64,000 nt of DNA from Campylorhamphus procurvoides (GCA_013396655.1 WBMV01007387.1:527418-591417); one strand, 5' to 3'; positions 12,004 through 25,304 are shown, counted from the stretch's first letter. Numbers and translations are program-made. The notes: a model not told the origin generated them from the sequence alone.

Positions 12004-15000
12004 TGCTGTTGCTGTCTCAGATGAGGTCTTTGCATGACACTCAAATTAATTACTAGTGCATAGGGAACTTGCTTTGCAAGAAATTGCAATGTCTGGCACT
12101 TCTTCGGTCCTGTTGAAAGGACCTCCTAAGAATGCTGCTGGTGTCTCCCTGAAGGTCTCTCTGTTCAAGGACTGTGTAAACACCCATGTTCCCCAAACTG
12201 ATATGACACAGCGACTCCCAGAAGCTAGCCCAGAAATTGCTCAGCTTGCAGGAATCCAGCTGTGCAGTGAAAACAAAGCACCCAAACTCTGGTGCGAGGT
12301 GAGATCTGTCCAAGCCACTAGAAATGGACACCTGCTTCGTTGCTTTCTGGACATCAGGTATGTAAGATCTCAGACAAGCACATGAGGTGTGAGGTTTGGC
12401 ATTGCAGACAGTTCAGTGGCAGCAAAATTTTTCTTTTGTAGTGTCATGTTTCCAGGCTTGAAGCTATGGGGGAGGAAAAGAGGGCTAGAATAAAACCAAA
12501 CCTTAATACCCCCCCTAAACTCATGTTTGCAGGCATGTAACTCACCAGTTGCCACTTTCCTCTTTACAGATTCTCCTCTTTACCTTGAGACTGGCTGATC
12601 TGCTAATTCCTGCTGGTATTTTGCTAATCCTCCCTGGTTCTTTGAGAGGCACATCGGGGCTAGGGGGTACCTCAAAAGGAAGGAAAGGAGCACTGATAAG
12701 GTTTTGTTTTTCGTCTGTGTTATTCCCAAATTAGGAATAGGAATAGACCTGAATGATAGGCCCAAATCTGAGTGGGGGTCCAGAGAAGGAGGACTTATAT
12801 ACATCCTAGAGGTGTGGCTTAGTTAATCAGCCACAGTCCTCACATTTGTCTTCCTGTCTGAATATTAAAAATACCATAGCCAAAATAAAATGATACCTTT
12901 TCTTTCAAATTCTCTTCACATTTTCCAGGCATGAATGTAAGGGTTTTCAAGCACTAGCGTTTTAGCTGTACTTAGAATGTTACTGTAGGATTTCTTCCTT
13001 TATCCCATGTTTGGATTCATTAGCTCTTCCTTGAAGTTGTTATAGTCATCTGATTTTCAGACTCCTACTTGTGTTTTTAGGCTTCCAGAACACAAGGTAT
13101 TTTTATACTATGTTCCCATGCTGGCAAGCTTTGAGAGGTAAAAGAGGTCACAGATCCTGTGACCTGTTGGTCTCTGTATGGGTTTCATTTCAAAGCCCTT
13201 ACTTCCCATCTATGTCTTCCCTTTGTTTTTTTGTTTTGAAATGGATCCCCTCAAATTGTCAGATTGGAAGGCTGCCCAAAAGGCTGTGACATACATGGAA
13301 TTGATTGTATAACAGTTGGTCCATTTGGCTGTGGAGATGTTTGCATGATGACTGTGGCTTTCCTGAAGCTGGGCACTGGGCAAGAAAACAGTTTTCAGTA
13401 CCTTCAACTTGTTCATGTGCCTGAACTGGTCTTTTTTGGAAAGAAACTGCAGGCAGGAGTTATTTTGATGCTGGTCATCTGCAAGAACAAATGGAATGAA
13501 AGAAAAGATGACATACTGGGAAAGAATGTAGAGTAGAAAAAATAATCATAGTCATTTAGGCTGGAAAAGACCTCCAAGATCATCAAGTCCAACAGTTAAC
13601 TCAGCACTGCCAAGTCCACCACTAAACAATATTCCTAAGTGCCACATCTACATGTCTTTTGAAGACCTCCAGGGTTAAAAGCTTTCATAAGTAGAACCAG
13701 TAGATTTGAAATAAAGAGACCTTGGAGTTTTCCTTTATTGCTAAGAAGACAGAAACAAGACATACATACCTGTAAATGCATCTCTATCTCTATCTATTTC
13801 TGACTCTGTCTCTATATCTATATAAGGAAAAGTTACAAAACTAAAAAATTGGTTCAACATAATGCTAACTTTACAACACTTCAATTGACTGTGTATCTCT
13901 TCTGAAGAGAAGAACATACATAAGCTGTCTTTAAGCAAGTTAATCCCTCTGGAATCTCAAAATGTTAGGGGCAAAGGGGTCCCTAGAGAGAGAGACCTGA
14001 AGCTCCTGAGTGATTCCTCTGCTGGATCACTCTCAGAGCAACCTGTCTTACTGAAGGGGTAGAGGTCACCCACTCTGCTAAGCACAGAGCTGAGTGTTGA
14101 AAGTGAGACAGCGCACACTGAAAGTGACACGATGCACATACAGCTTTCCCTCTCTTTTCAGGTAGCTCATGTACAGTCAGCTCTTGCAAGTGTCACTGCA
14201 TGAGCTCAGAGCTTCACTGGTTTGGGGAAAAAATAGACAAGAGCAGCTTGGCCAGCCAGCATTGGAAGTCACTGTCCAAGGGGGCTTGGAAGTCTTTCAA
14301 AGGATCCAGCTTCAGAACAGGTAGGATGGATTTGCTTTTGGAGTCAGATGTGCTAAAAAGTGTGGCTCAGTTGCTACTGATGCCTTTGCTTACCTTTCTT
14401 CTATTCTTCCTGTTGCAAACATCATGAGCATAGCTGGGTTTCTAAGCAGTGTTTTCTTACTTCATCGGGTTCATCTTCTAGGACTGAGCAACCTCAAAGT
14501 CAGATGGCCCTGTCTGAACTGCCCGCAGATCTCTCAAAGGCAACATTGACATAGAAAATGTTTGCTATTCAAATGCTTTTAATATACTCCTCCAGCATTA
14601 AAATAAACCTGACTAGCTTACAGATTTTTTGAAAATGAGGTCCTGCATGAGCTTGAATTTATGAATTATCTGCATTTAGTTTTACATTTCATTAAGGTGA
14701 AAGCAGTGCCATGCCTGGAATAGGAGAAAGGTGGCTTGTACATGTCTTTGTGCATGAATGTTTTTGTGATTGCATAACTTAAACCCCAGACCCAACAATG
14801 GGAATGAGTAGAGTCTGCTGAGTAACGTGGTGACATCACCATCATTGGAGATACTCATCTGCAAGGACTGATCTGGATTTAATATGGGCAAACATGCTTG
14901 TTCTGCAAGGATGTGGAATAAAGAACTGCAGAGAAGTTTCCTCCTATGTCTAACACTTCTGTGGAAGGCCTTTTGGAAAGTGGATTAAATGACAAACAAC

Positions 15001-16480
15001 CCTTATGTTGTCACTGAAAATAGAAGATGGTATTTGGTTTCGCTGAAAACCTATGTGGAAAGTTGTGTATGCGGGAATTGCAGGATCATGGATGTCAGCA
15101 ATTGCTTATCCCCATGAGTCTTGTTAGAAAAAGAAGTTCCTTATACCATCATCGATATGACATCTACTTGATAGCTGTCTCTCCCATCAGAAGACCAAGC
15201 TGTCTGTCCATAAGCATTTTCCAGCAAAGGAGGGAGAAAGTCTGGGCTGTCTGACTCACATCAGTCTCCTCAGATAACAAATAAAGTACAAATCCTGTGA
15301 ATTTGGTGAAACATGGATTAATGCTGTGTTCAGAAAAAAGACTTCAACATCTAGCAAGCTGTTCTCAATAATTATCCACAAAAATAAAATTAATTATTCA
15401 AATTGATTATTTTATTGTTATTATATTAAAACTATTCTAATATTATTAATATGCTTTAAAAGAAGAGTAAGATCTGATGTGACTTCTTTAGTGAATATTC
15501 TGGTTTGATTTGAAAATCTTTCAAATCTTTCACTGCAGAAAGAAGAAAGGAAATCCCCTCCTGCCTCAAGTGCCTGTCTTCTCACAGCTGTATAATGTAT
15601 ATAGTGTAGCCCATATAAAGATTTGTGACAAGACAGTTTCTTCAAGGGGGCCAGACCAAGCAGGAACTAAAAGGCTCTTGAACGATGGCAGTCTTTTTAT
15701 GGCAAAACTCTAAAATAGCCTTAACAGACCAAATACAGGCCAAAATGTGTCCTAATAATGAGCCTGAGCTGATATGAGGGACAGAGACAGGTTTGAGTAA
15801 GTTTTGTAGAGGGGTCACAATTACCAGGGTCACATTTTCTTCTGGGCAAGGCTGACCTCTTTATGACGATGCCCTGCTGTCCAAATCTTCAAATGTATTG
15901 AATATGCAACACATTGCAAATCATGTAGCCAAACACCATGTATTGGGCACTTCCTTGCTGAAACTGCAGCTGTTCGTATGTGAAAAGTGATATATACTGT
16001 AAAGCCAATCTAAATCTGGTGCAACAAGAGGAAATTCTTCTCAGACTGGCAGCAGCATTGAATGACATGATCTAAGGAACAAAAGGAAACACAACAAAAC
16101 CCAGGAATAACTCTTCTGATAAAAAAAAATCCTTCTTCCATGGCTTGTCCTTTCATTGTGGCTATGATTCAAAAATGAACTGTAACAGACGGAAAGGTTG
16201 TTACTGCTATCAGTAGATCTTGCTTTGTAGTCATATGATAAGGACAAACTACTTACCAAACAATTTCTCTGGAATTTCCTAAGAAGCATAGTTTTATGGA
16301 ACTACAAAATCCTCTTCCTCATGGAATCTGGTGCCTCGTGGTTCTTCTTATCTTCCAAGCCAGTGCATCAACCTTTTCACAGTTTCCTCAGCCAGCTTCC
16401 AAAAAATATTATTAGATGTCTGAGGTGCAGACAGGAAATACCATTAGGCATAAAGATCTTGATTCTCTGGACAGAAATAT
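12004..16480 (+). other. Left-arm-specific block, about 4.5 kb
   Basis: The right arm has only about 215 unrelated bases (28,480-28,696) at the matching place. The block contains a CR1 fragment at 13,541-13,676 and a CT/TA-rich tract near 13,780-13,825. Open frames at 12,056-12,385 (109 codons) and 13,264-13,536 (90 codons) match no family I recognise. The first is followed by a GTGAGA that could serve as a donor, but there is no other support for an exon. Confidence 0.75.
13541..13676 (-). mobile_element. CR1 LINE 3' fragment
   Basis: ATAATCATAGTCATTTAGGC, then TGGAAAAGACCTCCAAGATC and CCACATCTACATGTCTTTTG, match the reverse complement of a songbird CR1 3' region. The element is 5'-truncated after about 135 bases, as is usual for CR1. 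It lies only in the left-arm-specific block. Confidence 0.85.
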
Positions 16481-17353
16481 TCTTGAGGTACATCTATCAA
16501 GCCAGTATTAGACCTGTAGGCAAATCAGGTTTGAGGATACAGAAATACTGCGTGGATTCATCAGCTGTTGCACACAGGAAGCTGGCACAGTAATTATTAA
16601 AAGATACTGTAGAATAGCTGCAACTGGATTGCTGTCAATTGCTTTCGGACACTCTTTGAAACCTATAAAAAGATGGAATTTTGGCTAGGATCTCAAGGAA
16701 CTAAACATATCAAGAAAAGTTGCTTTAGTTAGAGATTGACATCCTCTAAAAGAAAAGACATGGCTGGTTAATTGGGGAAATCAGAGTGGTACCAGTCTGG
16801 AGGGTGAATGAAACACTCTCCTATTTTGGTAGACAGCAGCACACAGGGAGCTCCTGGGTCTTCTTTAGCCTGGGGATAGAGGTTTGAGTTGCTTTGTTTT
16901 GGAATGTGCTGTGCATCCTTAGGGATAAAATAGGATAAAATAGAAGTGAATAGAGGAAAGGGAACTGCATTGAATAAATAACAGGGTAGGATGCTGTATG
17001 GTGCACGTACAGAATCAAAGGTTTCTCTGTAGTGTACGAATGTGGGCTCTTAAAAAGGGATGTTGCAGTGGTCGGCTCACTCGACTCACACTGATGGCAT
17101 GTTTATCTTTGACATGTTTCAATGATTCTGTCATTTTAATGGTAAGAGACTGTTTCTGTGGTTTGCTTTGTTCTATGGAACCTGAACAGTGTTTTCCAAG
17201 TAATTTTGGCATCTCTCTTGTAGTTGGATGAGAGAAGCTGTTCTAGTTGGATGAGAGAATCGATGGAGGGCTGAAAACCAAAACAAACCAGAAAAAATTG
17301 CCAGTCAGAGAACACAACGGGGATCATGTGAAAGGCAATATGCTCCAGCTCCA

Positions 17354-17354
17354 N
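17354..17354. other. Single-n assembly gap hiding about 1 kb
   Basis: The base before the n pairs with 27,582 and the base after it with 26,539 in the right arm. So 1,042 bases present on the right are absent here. Confidence 0.8.
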
Positions 17355-18065
17355 ACATGGCTAAGCAGGCATGAGCTGCAGTGGGATCTTTGTTCTCATT
17401 CTTCTAGCCTAACAAGAGTTTGCTTTCTTTGGTACAACACAACTGCTGTCTTCTCTGTGGCATGTTATGCCTGGCAGGAGTGGGAATGATGGAACTGAGG
17501 CTTGGAGCACCTTCTCGCTTCACAGTGGGGAGGCTGAATCACTGCTAAAAGCAGAGCCTTTGTTCATATATTACTGTATTTTTGTCAGCCATAGCAACCA
17601 CAACCCTCTTTCTTAGACACTTACATGTGGAAATACTCTGCATTCTGGATATGCTTTCACATGACTTGTATGTAACCCTGTACAAGAACTCATAACCCAA
17701 CGAGGAACTGGCTCCTACTTGCTGAAGGTGTCTTTGGAGGGCCATTTACTGGTGTGTTTTTAATGTAATTTTCCCATTTTCCAAGTGTGTTAAGGTGAAA
17801 AGTACTTTGTTCTAGCACTGAAAAGCCCAAGCTTTGATGTTTGAGATCACTGGGCAGAGAATGGCTTTGAGAGACTGTGTTTCAGCAGATTTCTCCTCTG
17901 CCTTGAGACAGCTCCCTGGCTTCTCAGTCTCTGTGTGTTTGCATTGCAGGTAATTAGTTGGTGAATTGTTTGACCCTTCATCATTTCAGAACAATTCTGA
18001 ACTTCCCTGTGGTCTACATTGGAAAGAAAATTGTACTCTTGCTACTGAAGTCATAAGTAACCTGT

Positions 18066-18831
18066 CTTTTATCATACTATCTAATTATTGTGTGCTGACT
18101 GAAAGTTCAGTGATCTGCCCTGAAGGTTGCATGTAAACAGCACTGTGGTTCAAGGTAGCCCAGAGCAGAAGGAAAGCGCATATTTTGCCTATGATTACTA
18201 AGGACAGGCAAGTAAAGGAATTGGCAAAAAATATGCTGTGCTTGCAAGTCAGTGGTCCTGAACAACTTAAGCATTGCATCAGATTGCCAACAAGTTCTTG
18301 GCTGGGAATGGTCTCAGCTTTAGCTCTGTCTGGTCCCTCCTGCGATTGTGGGCATATGGTGGCATTTCTTTATACGTTCAGCAAGAAGTCCTGTGATGAA
18401 GCACCAAGTATGCCACCACAGCTTTGGTGAGTATTTTCCTCACTTATCCACAACCTTTCAAAATATTTATGCAGTCTTCAGTTTCTGATCTGTGTATTGA
18501 TGAGAATGAAGTAGGACAAGAGATGTTTGGAGCATCCCCTGAGCGTGGCCTTTCTTTTTGATGGGACTCGTGGTATTTCCTGGTGAGGACCTATGTAGCC
18601 ATTCAGGTTCTAGAAGCTCAAAACACTCAGTGATTCCTTCTCCCACTGTGCAGAATGGAAACTTGCAAAGTATTCCAGTCAGAACAGGAATGGAGTTCTG
18701 GGGTGAATGCTATTTCATTTTCTGAATCAAAGAGCAAATTAAATAAACTTCCTGTGGGTCAATGAAAACCTTTTTTTCCTCTTCATTTTTGCTTCTTTTA
18801 CATTTCTTTTCCAATTTCAAGTTAATTTAGC
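18066..18831. other. Palindrome spacer, unassigned part
   Basis: Unique sequence beyond the inner end of the left arm. A 81-codon frame at 18,185-18,430 has no recognisable similarity. No gene supported. Confidence 0.5.
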
Positions 18832-19312
18832 AATCAATCATAGAATCATATGATCACAGAACCATAGAATAGTTTGGGTTGGAAGGGACATGTAAAGGCC
18901 ATGTAGTCAAATCCCCCTGCAATGAGCAGGGACACCTTCCCCTAGATCACATTGCTCGGATCTCCATCCAGTCTGACCTTGAATGTTTCCACAGACATCC
19001 ACCACACCTCTGGGCAACCTGTTCCAGTGTTTTACCACTCTCATGGTAAAAAACTTCTTCCTTGTATCCATTCTAAAACTACCCCCTTGTTCTATGGTAA
19101 CAGGCCCTGCTAAAAAGTATATCTTCGTCTTTCTTGAGGGTTCTCTTCAAGTAGGACATGCCATAATATGGTCCCCCCTAAGCTTTCTCTACTAAATGCT
19201 GTACAATCTCAATTCTCTCAGCCTTTCCACACTGGACAGGTGCTCCAGGCCTCAGATCATGGTGAAACCCTCTTCTGAAACCACTCCAACAGTTCCATGT
19301 CCTTCTCATGGA
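18832..19312 (-). mobile_element. CR1 LINE 3' fragment, about 480 bp
   Basis: TCATAGAATCATATGATCAC at the left end is the reverse complement of the CR1 terminal octamer repeats. It is followed by GGTTGGAAGGGACATGTAAA, CACACCTCTGGGCAACCTGT and later CR1 3' sequence. The element is 5'-truncated at about 19,312, exactly where similarity to unit A begins. No intact reverse transcriptase is present. Confidence 0.92.
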
Positions 19313-22205
19313 TGATGATGGGAAGGAGCACTTTGGTGGTCACAGTCTCAGGAGGCCGAATTCATTGCCTGTTGGTAAAATGCTGCTGGAGCCAGTTTTG
19401 GAAACAAAGGTTTTAATCATCCTTCTTCACTCCAGTCCCCTCAAAAGACACTCAGGTTTCTCTTTGCCTCTGCCGTAGCTCCAGACAAAAGACTTGGAAA
19501 TTTCCATCCTTCTGCACTTGGAAAGAGTGGAAAATGCCATTTTGGAAAGGGGTTAACAAAATGTCAAACAGAGAGTCCGGCAGAGCCTTGCAAACATTTG
19601 CCAAATCCTTGCAGGATGGCTGAAACACTAGCTGTCCCAGGAAAGCATTTTTACTGCATCTCTTCACGTCCAATAAAACACACCTCTGGGTAAGCTTGTG
19701 TTTCGGTATTTTTAATAAGAGAAGATATTATACCCCTGCTGAGGAAATAAGGATTTTGCGTTTTGGAACAGACTGCCAACAAAAGGAAGGCAGATATTCA
19801 TGGAATCCTCTTCAGGACAAAGATGGGGGAAAACTGCATGAGGGTGAGAAGTTTGGCAAATGTGGAAAAGGGAGCATCAGTCAGTAGCCTGGGTGGTAGA
19901 AGTGGCAATGTTAGTCTGGAAATTCCCATGGGATTTGATTGGAATGAAAAATTAGACAAAACTATTTAACAGGCCCTGAGACATGATTTTTTTTCCCCTG
20001 CCTTGTTCATGCAGTTCCTCAAGTGATTCTTGTCGCCTTAACCAAAAGTGATGGAGAGGGGAGCACGAGGGAAGCAGGGGCTGTGCCTTGGGATCTTGAT
20101 ATACAGAAAACCCAGAAAGCCTTCCATCAGTCATCTTTTATTTGTGCTCCTGAGATCTTCTGGGAACTTCAAGTAGACTCATTGAGCTGGCCTTATTCCC
20201 AAATCAAAACAGACTCCCTGAACAGATCTCGTGTGCCTTAACTCTTCTATTTCTCCTATGTGGAAAGGGGAAAGCCATCCCAGCCTGGGATACAAGTGCA
20301 GTGTACAGAGAGCTGCTGGGATATGCTCGGAGGTTAGATTGAAGCAGTGACTCCAGCTGAAAGGCTAGGGCTCATTTTGTATCCTAAAAGGCCTGCTTGA
20401 AGACCTTCAATAGCCATCAGTTTTGCCTCCTCCTGCTCTAGTTCGGGATCCAGTGGATTCGAGACACAAAGAAGCATCAGCACCTCAGGCTGCAATGCAG
20501 CCCCACTGGGTGTGCAACCACGCTGTGCAACAAGCCCATTTGCCCAGGTGGTTCTGAAAATCTACTCTGTGAAGGCTGGACCTTGGGGTGTGAATAAGCT
20601 GCACGTGAACCTCAGGGCCAAAATGATGGCTCTTCCATGAAAACTGTGCCCCAGATCATCAAGCCTCTCAGAGCTTTGAAGGGAAGTCTTAGGGATTTCT
20701 GAGATTGTGCCTAAAATCTTCTGGTTTGGCAAAACCCTTGTAGGAGCCAAATAACCACCAGGATATGGAAGTGCACTGGCTGTGGCCCCGTTCCCCCAGG
20801 AATTCCTCCTGGTCCAGTCACCCTGGCAGAGGTGCCATGTCGCTGGATCTTTGGGAAGTCCAATCAGCTTAGCCATGCAGAGAGGCTGCAAACTAAGCTG
20901 AAAGCATTCTCAGCCCTGTCAATTCCTTAGCAACAGATTTTAAGTATTTTCCAGGGCTTTTTCTACAGTGTTTGGACAAAATTGGAAGCATTACAAATTT
21001 CCTTTTCAAATGCATTTTTCATGATCATGCGAAAAAACTCCATGTTTTCATTTTTTTTATAGTAATGAGCGTACTGTTAACGTATGCATGTCTCAAAAGA
21101 ACACAGTGATCATCAGCCTCATTATTCAGAGTCAGACATCAGCAATATTAATGAGGCTCAGACATCTGTCAAATTAATCTGTAGTTTAAAGTTTAGGAAA
21201 CAAAGGTAGGATTTAGATTTTCTAGCTGTGATTTCCCATTTCTGTCAAAATCGGAGTGGCTGTGAGTTACTAAAAAGAGATTAATTTATATTTTTTCACT
21301 GTTTATATAACCATAATAAGGAGGAACCTAGGAAAGTAGATACAGTGGGTCTTTGGAGAAAATTCTTGTTTATCCTGTCACTTCAGAACAGAAAATTGGG
21401 AATGGCTCAAACAGCATAAGCTTACAGCAGAAATGAGGGAAATTATTCCGTGGACATGCACTAGTGTGTAGAAAAAATCATGTATATTCAAATTCATGGC
21501 ATACCCCCTATTCCTTCCCCAGAAACAGGAAATTCATTCTTGCCATTATATCAGGGCTGTCACTCTGTCATCTTACCAGCACCCAGAGCTTTATGAGGGG
21601 ACAAGAATAGCTTGGTACTCATTGCACAGTTTTTGAGGCAAAACTGGACTGTTGAGGATGAAGCAGGGCTGATGATGTATTTTTGATTTTTTCTACCTTG
21701 CCCATTCTCCAAGGTTTTCTGTTTTTTCTTAAGTTTATGTAACATTCTGTTCTGCATGAAGGGAGGATAAAGTCATATGGCTGTTGAGTTTGGAATGAGC
21801 ATCTCCAGGGTCTGGTGGGGCTGCTGCAAGACGCATTAGCACTGCCCAGAGTAACCTGGGGCACTTGGAACCAAGGTGATGCTCCTCTGACCTCCCAGCA
21901 GTCTTAATGGAGCCTCCTGGTGAATAAGCTGCCTGTGCAGTAAATATATGTATGAATTCCATCCCACTTTAGAGATTAGGAATAATGGATTGGAAATATG
22001 TTGTGTTCATGGATCAGGTCCCATGCTTTGGGGCTGCCATTTGCCATTTCTTCAGCGGGGTCTGACAGGTGTAGAGAGCAGCATGTGTAAAGCATTCCTT
22101 CTGATAGATGAAAGTTAATGGTGGGTGGGTATAGGCAGTGTGCCTGCTGTACACAGTGTCCTGCTTTACTCAGTTTACTTAGTACACACTAAGATAAAGC
22201 TGCAT
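19313..22205 (-). repeat. Unit A, inverted copy
   Basis: Reverse complement of 3,327-6,050, and of 1,455-1,540 for its far end. It is near-identical at 19,313-21,260, then more diverged (about 75-90% by eye) up to 21,960. After an insertion of some 190 bases, 22,120-22,205 again matches 1,455-1,540, including the 17-base segment that the 3,327 copy lacks. The 109-codon frame at 20,562-20,891 mirrors 4,472-4,801 with two changes. No coding function is inferred. Confidence 0.85.
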
Positions 22206-23280
22206 GAGGTAATCCCCATGTGCTTGGGAAGGTTCTCTCTTCTGCCTGAGTGAAAATAACTGGTTTACTTTAAACCTCCAGATGTTCAGATAAGACAATG
22301 CCATGAACAGGTCAGTGGGTTTATGGAACATAAGAAATCAATGGACAGCTTCTCGTTGTACAAAAGGTGCTTTCCTCTCCAACTCTTCTCACATCCACTC
22401 TGCAACAGCAGAGTGCAATAAATCAAGGAGCCTTTGAAAACTCTTCTGTTGCTGAGAGAAAAGTTTCCAGCAGAGTAGCCACCCTCTTTACCACCAGTGA
22501 AATGCTGTCTGTTTGAGCTTTTCGTCCTTTCAGTACATTCAATCTACTCACAGATGTGGTTTCACCTGTGAAGAACTTCTGTGAAATCAAGTTTGTGGTA
22601 TTTCTCCTTGTTCTGGAGTTCAGACTTCTGGAAGTAAAGATAGTCCTGCTACTTCTCCTGGTATGGGAAAGCCTCTGGGATGGATGAGTTTGGATAGAAA
22701 TATTCTGAGAAGTTCAGATCCTGCATCAAATGAACATGTGGGGTTATTTGATAGTCCTGGTAATGCGCCTCTCATTGTGACTGGCATTATTTCAGTGGTG
22801 TGAGCTCCAAGTACTCAGATCCCCACTAATCTTTACACTGAACAGCAGTAAGAGAGCTGTCAGAAAGGGATGCCTGCTAGCTGCCATCCTCAGCTCAGCA
22901 CTAGTTACCTAGGAGAGGAGATATTTGTGCTCTGCTACTCATCAGCTTATTTTATTGGCCTCTTGTAGGTTTTTCAATCTTGCTGTGTAAATGAACGAAT
23001 AATAAAAGGTTTTGCCTAGCACTCACAAGGCAGAAGTTGTCAGCCAAGAGCTCTTGATCTCTAGTTCCTCATCTGACACCAAGGGCACTCCTGTTTGAGC
23101 AAGTCACTCCATTTCTTTGTGGGGGGATTTTCCCTTCTATGCAGCTCTGTGCACACACTAACTGGTTTATAAGTCATCTCCTATGAATGTTGGGAGGATT
23201 AGACTCATTTAGAGGAGAAATAGCTGAGAGGGTAAAATCCCTTCCTCCTGCTGAACGTCATTAAAACTTTATTGTTCCAT
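21258..23280 (+). repeat. First copy of a 2,023-bp direct repeat ending at a gap
   Basis: Every base I compared equals 23,282-25,304 at an offset of 2,024. The copy ends exactly at the single n. It covers the diverged end of unit A plus about 1.1 kb of unassigned sequence. Confidence 0.9.
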
Positions 23281-23281
23281 N
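23281..23281. other. Single-n assembly gap between identical copies
   Basis: Sequence left of the n ends with the last bases of the repeat. Sequence right of it restarts at the repeat's first base. This fits a contig overlap that was not collapsed. Confidence 0.85.
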
Positions 23282-25304
23282 GGCTGTGAGTTACTAAAAA
23301 GAGATTAATTTATATTTTTTCACTGTTTATATAACCATAATAAGGAGGAACCTAGGAAAGTAGATACAGTGGGTCTTTGGAGAAAATTCTTGTTTATCCT
23401 GTCACTTCAGAACAGAAAATTGGGAATGGCTCAAACAGCATAAGCTTACAGCAGAAATGAGGGAAATTATTCCGTGGACATGCACTAGTGTGTAGAAAAA
23501 ATCATGTATATTCAAATTCATGGCATACCCCCTATTCCTTCCCCAGAAACAGGAAATTCATTCTTGCCATTATATCAGGGCTGTCACTCTGTCATCTTAC
23601 CAGCACCCAGAGCTTTATGAGGGGACAAGAATAGCTTGGTACTCATTGCACAGTTTTTGAGGCAAAACTGGACTGTTGAGGATGAAGCAGGGCTGATGAT
23701 GTATTTTTGATTTTTTCTACCTTGCCCATTCTCCAAGGTTTTCTGTTTTTTCTTAAGTTTATGTAACATTCTGTTCTGCATGAAGGGAGGATAAAGTCAT
23801 ATGGCTGTTGAGTTTGGAATGAGCATCTCCAGGGTCTGGTGGGGCTGCTGCAAGACGCATTAGCACTGCCCAGAGTAACCTGGGGCACTTGGAACCAAGG
23901 TGATGCTCCTCTGACCTCCCAGCAGTCTTAATGGAGCCTCCTGGTGAATAAGCTGCCTGTGCAGTAAATATATGTATGAATTCCATCCCACTTTAGAGAT
24001 TAGGAATAATGGATTGGAAATATGTTGTGTTCATGGATCAGGTCCCATGCTTTGGGGCTGCCATTTGCCATTTCTTCAGCGGGGTCTGACAGGTGTAGAG
24101 AGCAGCATGTGTAAAGCATTCCTTCTGATAGATGAAAGTTAATGGTGGGTGGGTATAGGCAGTGTGCCTGCTGTACACAGTGTCCTGCTTTACTCAGTTT
24201 ACTTAGTACACACTAAGATAAAGCTGCATGAGGTAATCCCCATGTGCTTGGGAAGGTTCTCTCTTCTGCCTGAGTGAAAATAACTGGTTTACTTTAAACC
24301 TCCAGATGTTCAGATAAGACAATGCCATGAACAGGTCAGTGGGTTTATGGAACATAAGAAATCAATGGACAGCTTCTCGTTGTACAAAAGGTGCTTTCCT
24401 CTCCAACTCTTCTCACATCCACTCTGCAACAGCAGAGTGCAATAAATCAAGGAGCCTTTGAAAACTCTTCTGTTGCTGAGAGAAAAGTTTCCAGCAGAGT
24501 AGCCACCCTCTTTACCACCAGTGAAATGCTGTCTGTTTGAGCTTTTCGTCCTTTCAGTACATTCAATCTACTCACAGATGTGGTTTCACCTGTGAAGAAC
24601 TTCTGTGAAATCAAGTTTGTGGTATTTCTCCTTGTTCTGGAGTTCAGACTTCTGGAAGTAAAGATAGTCCTGCTACTTCTCCTGGTATGGGAAAGCCTCT
24701 GGGATGGATGAGTTTGGATAGAAATATTCTGAGAAGTTCAGATCCTGCATCAAATGAACATGTGGGGTTATTTGATAGTCCTGGTAATGCGCCTCTCATT
24801 GTGACTGGCATTATTTCAGTGGTGTGAGCTCCAAGTACTCAGATCCCCACTAATCTTTACACTGAACAGCAGTAAGAGAGCTGTCAGAAAGGGATGCCTG
24901 CTAGCTGCCATCCTCAGCTCAGCACTAGTTACCTAGGAGAGGAGATATTTGTGCTCTGCTACTCATCAGCTTATTTTATTGGCCTCTTGTAGGTTTTTCA
25001 ATCTTGCTGTGTAAATGAACGAATAATAAAAGGTTTTGCCTAGCACTCACAAGGCAGAAGTTGTCAGCCAAGAGCTCTTGATCTCTAGTTCCTCATCTGA
25101 CACCAAGGGCACTCCTGTTTGAGCAAGTCACTCCATTTCTTTGTGGGGGGATTTTCCCTTCTATGCAGCTCTGTGCACACACTAACTGGTTTATAAGTCA
25201 TCTCCTATGAATGTTGGGAGGATTAGACTCATTTAGAGGAGAAATAGCTGAGAGGGTAAAATCCCTTCCTCCTGCTGAACGTCATTAAAACTTTATTGTT
25301 CCAT
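23282..25304 (+). repeat. Second copy of the 2,023-bp direct repeat (probable assembly duplicate)
   Basis: Identical to 21,258-23,280 as far as read. Unique sequence follows only after this copy, and unique sequence precedes only the first. In the real chromosome there is probably one copy. Confidence 0.85.

Larger units (their letters stand above)
7618..18065 (+). repeat. Palindrome unit B, left arm
   Basis: Inverted counterpart of 25,828-35,085. Paired positions include 8,020-8,295 with 34,409-34,684, 9,517-9,699 with 30,890-31,072, 10,620-10,841 with 30,355-30,576, 16,821-17,018 with 27,915-28,112, and 17,545-17,745 with 26,149-26,349. Several of these windows translate identically in both arms. 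The pair sums shift from about 40,600 to 44,900 because of large arm-specific blocks. No gene is supported in the arm. Confidence 0.9.
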
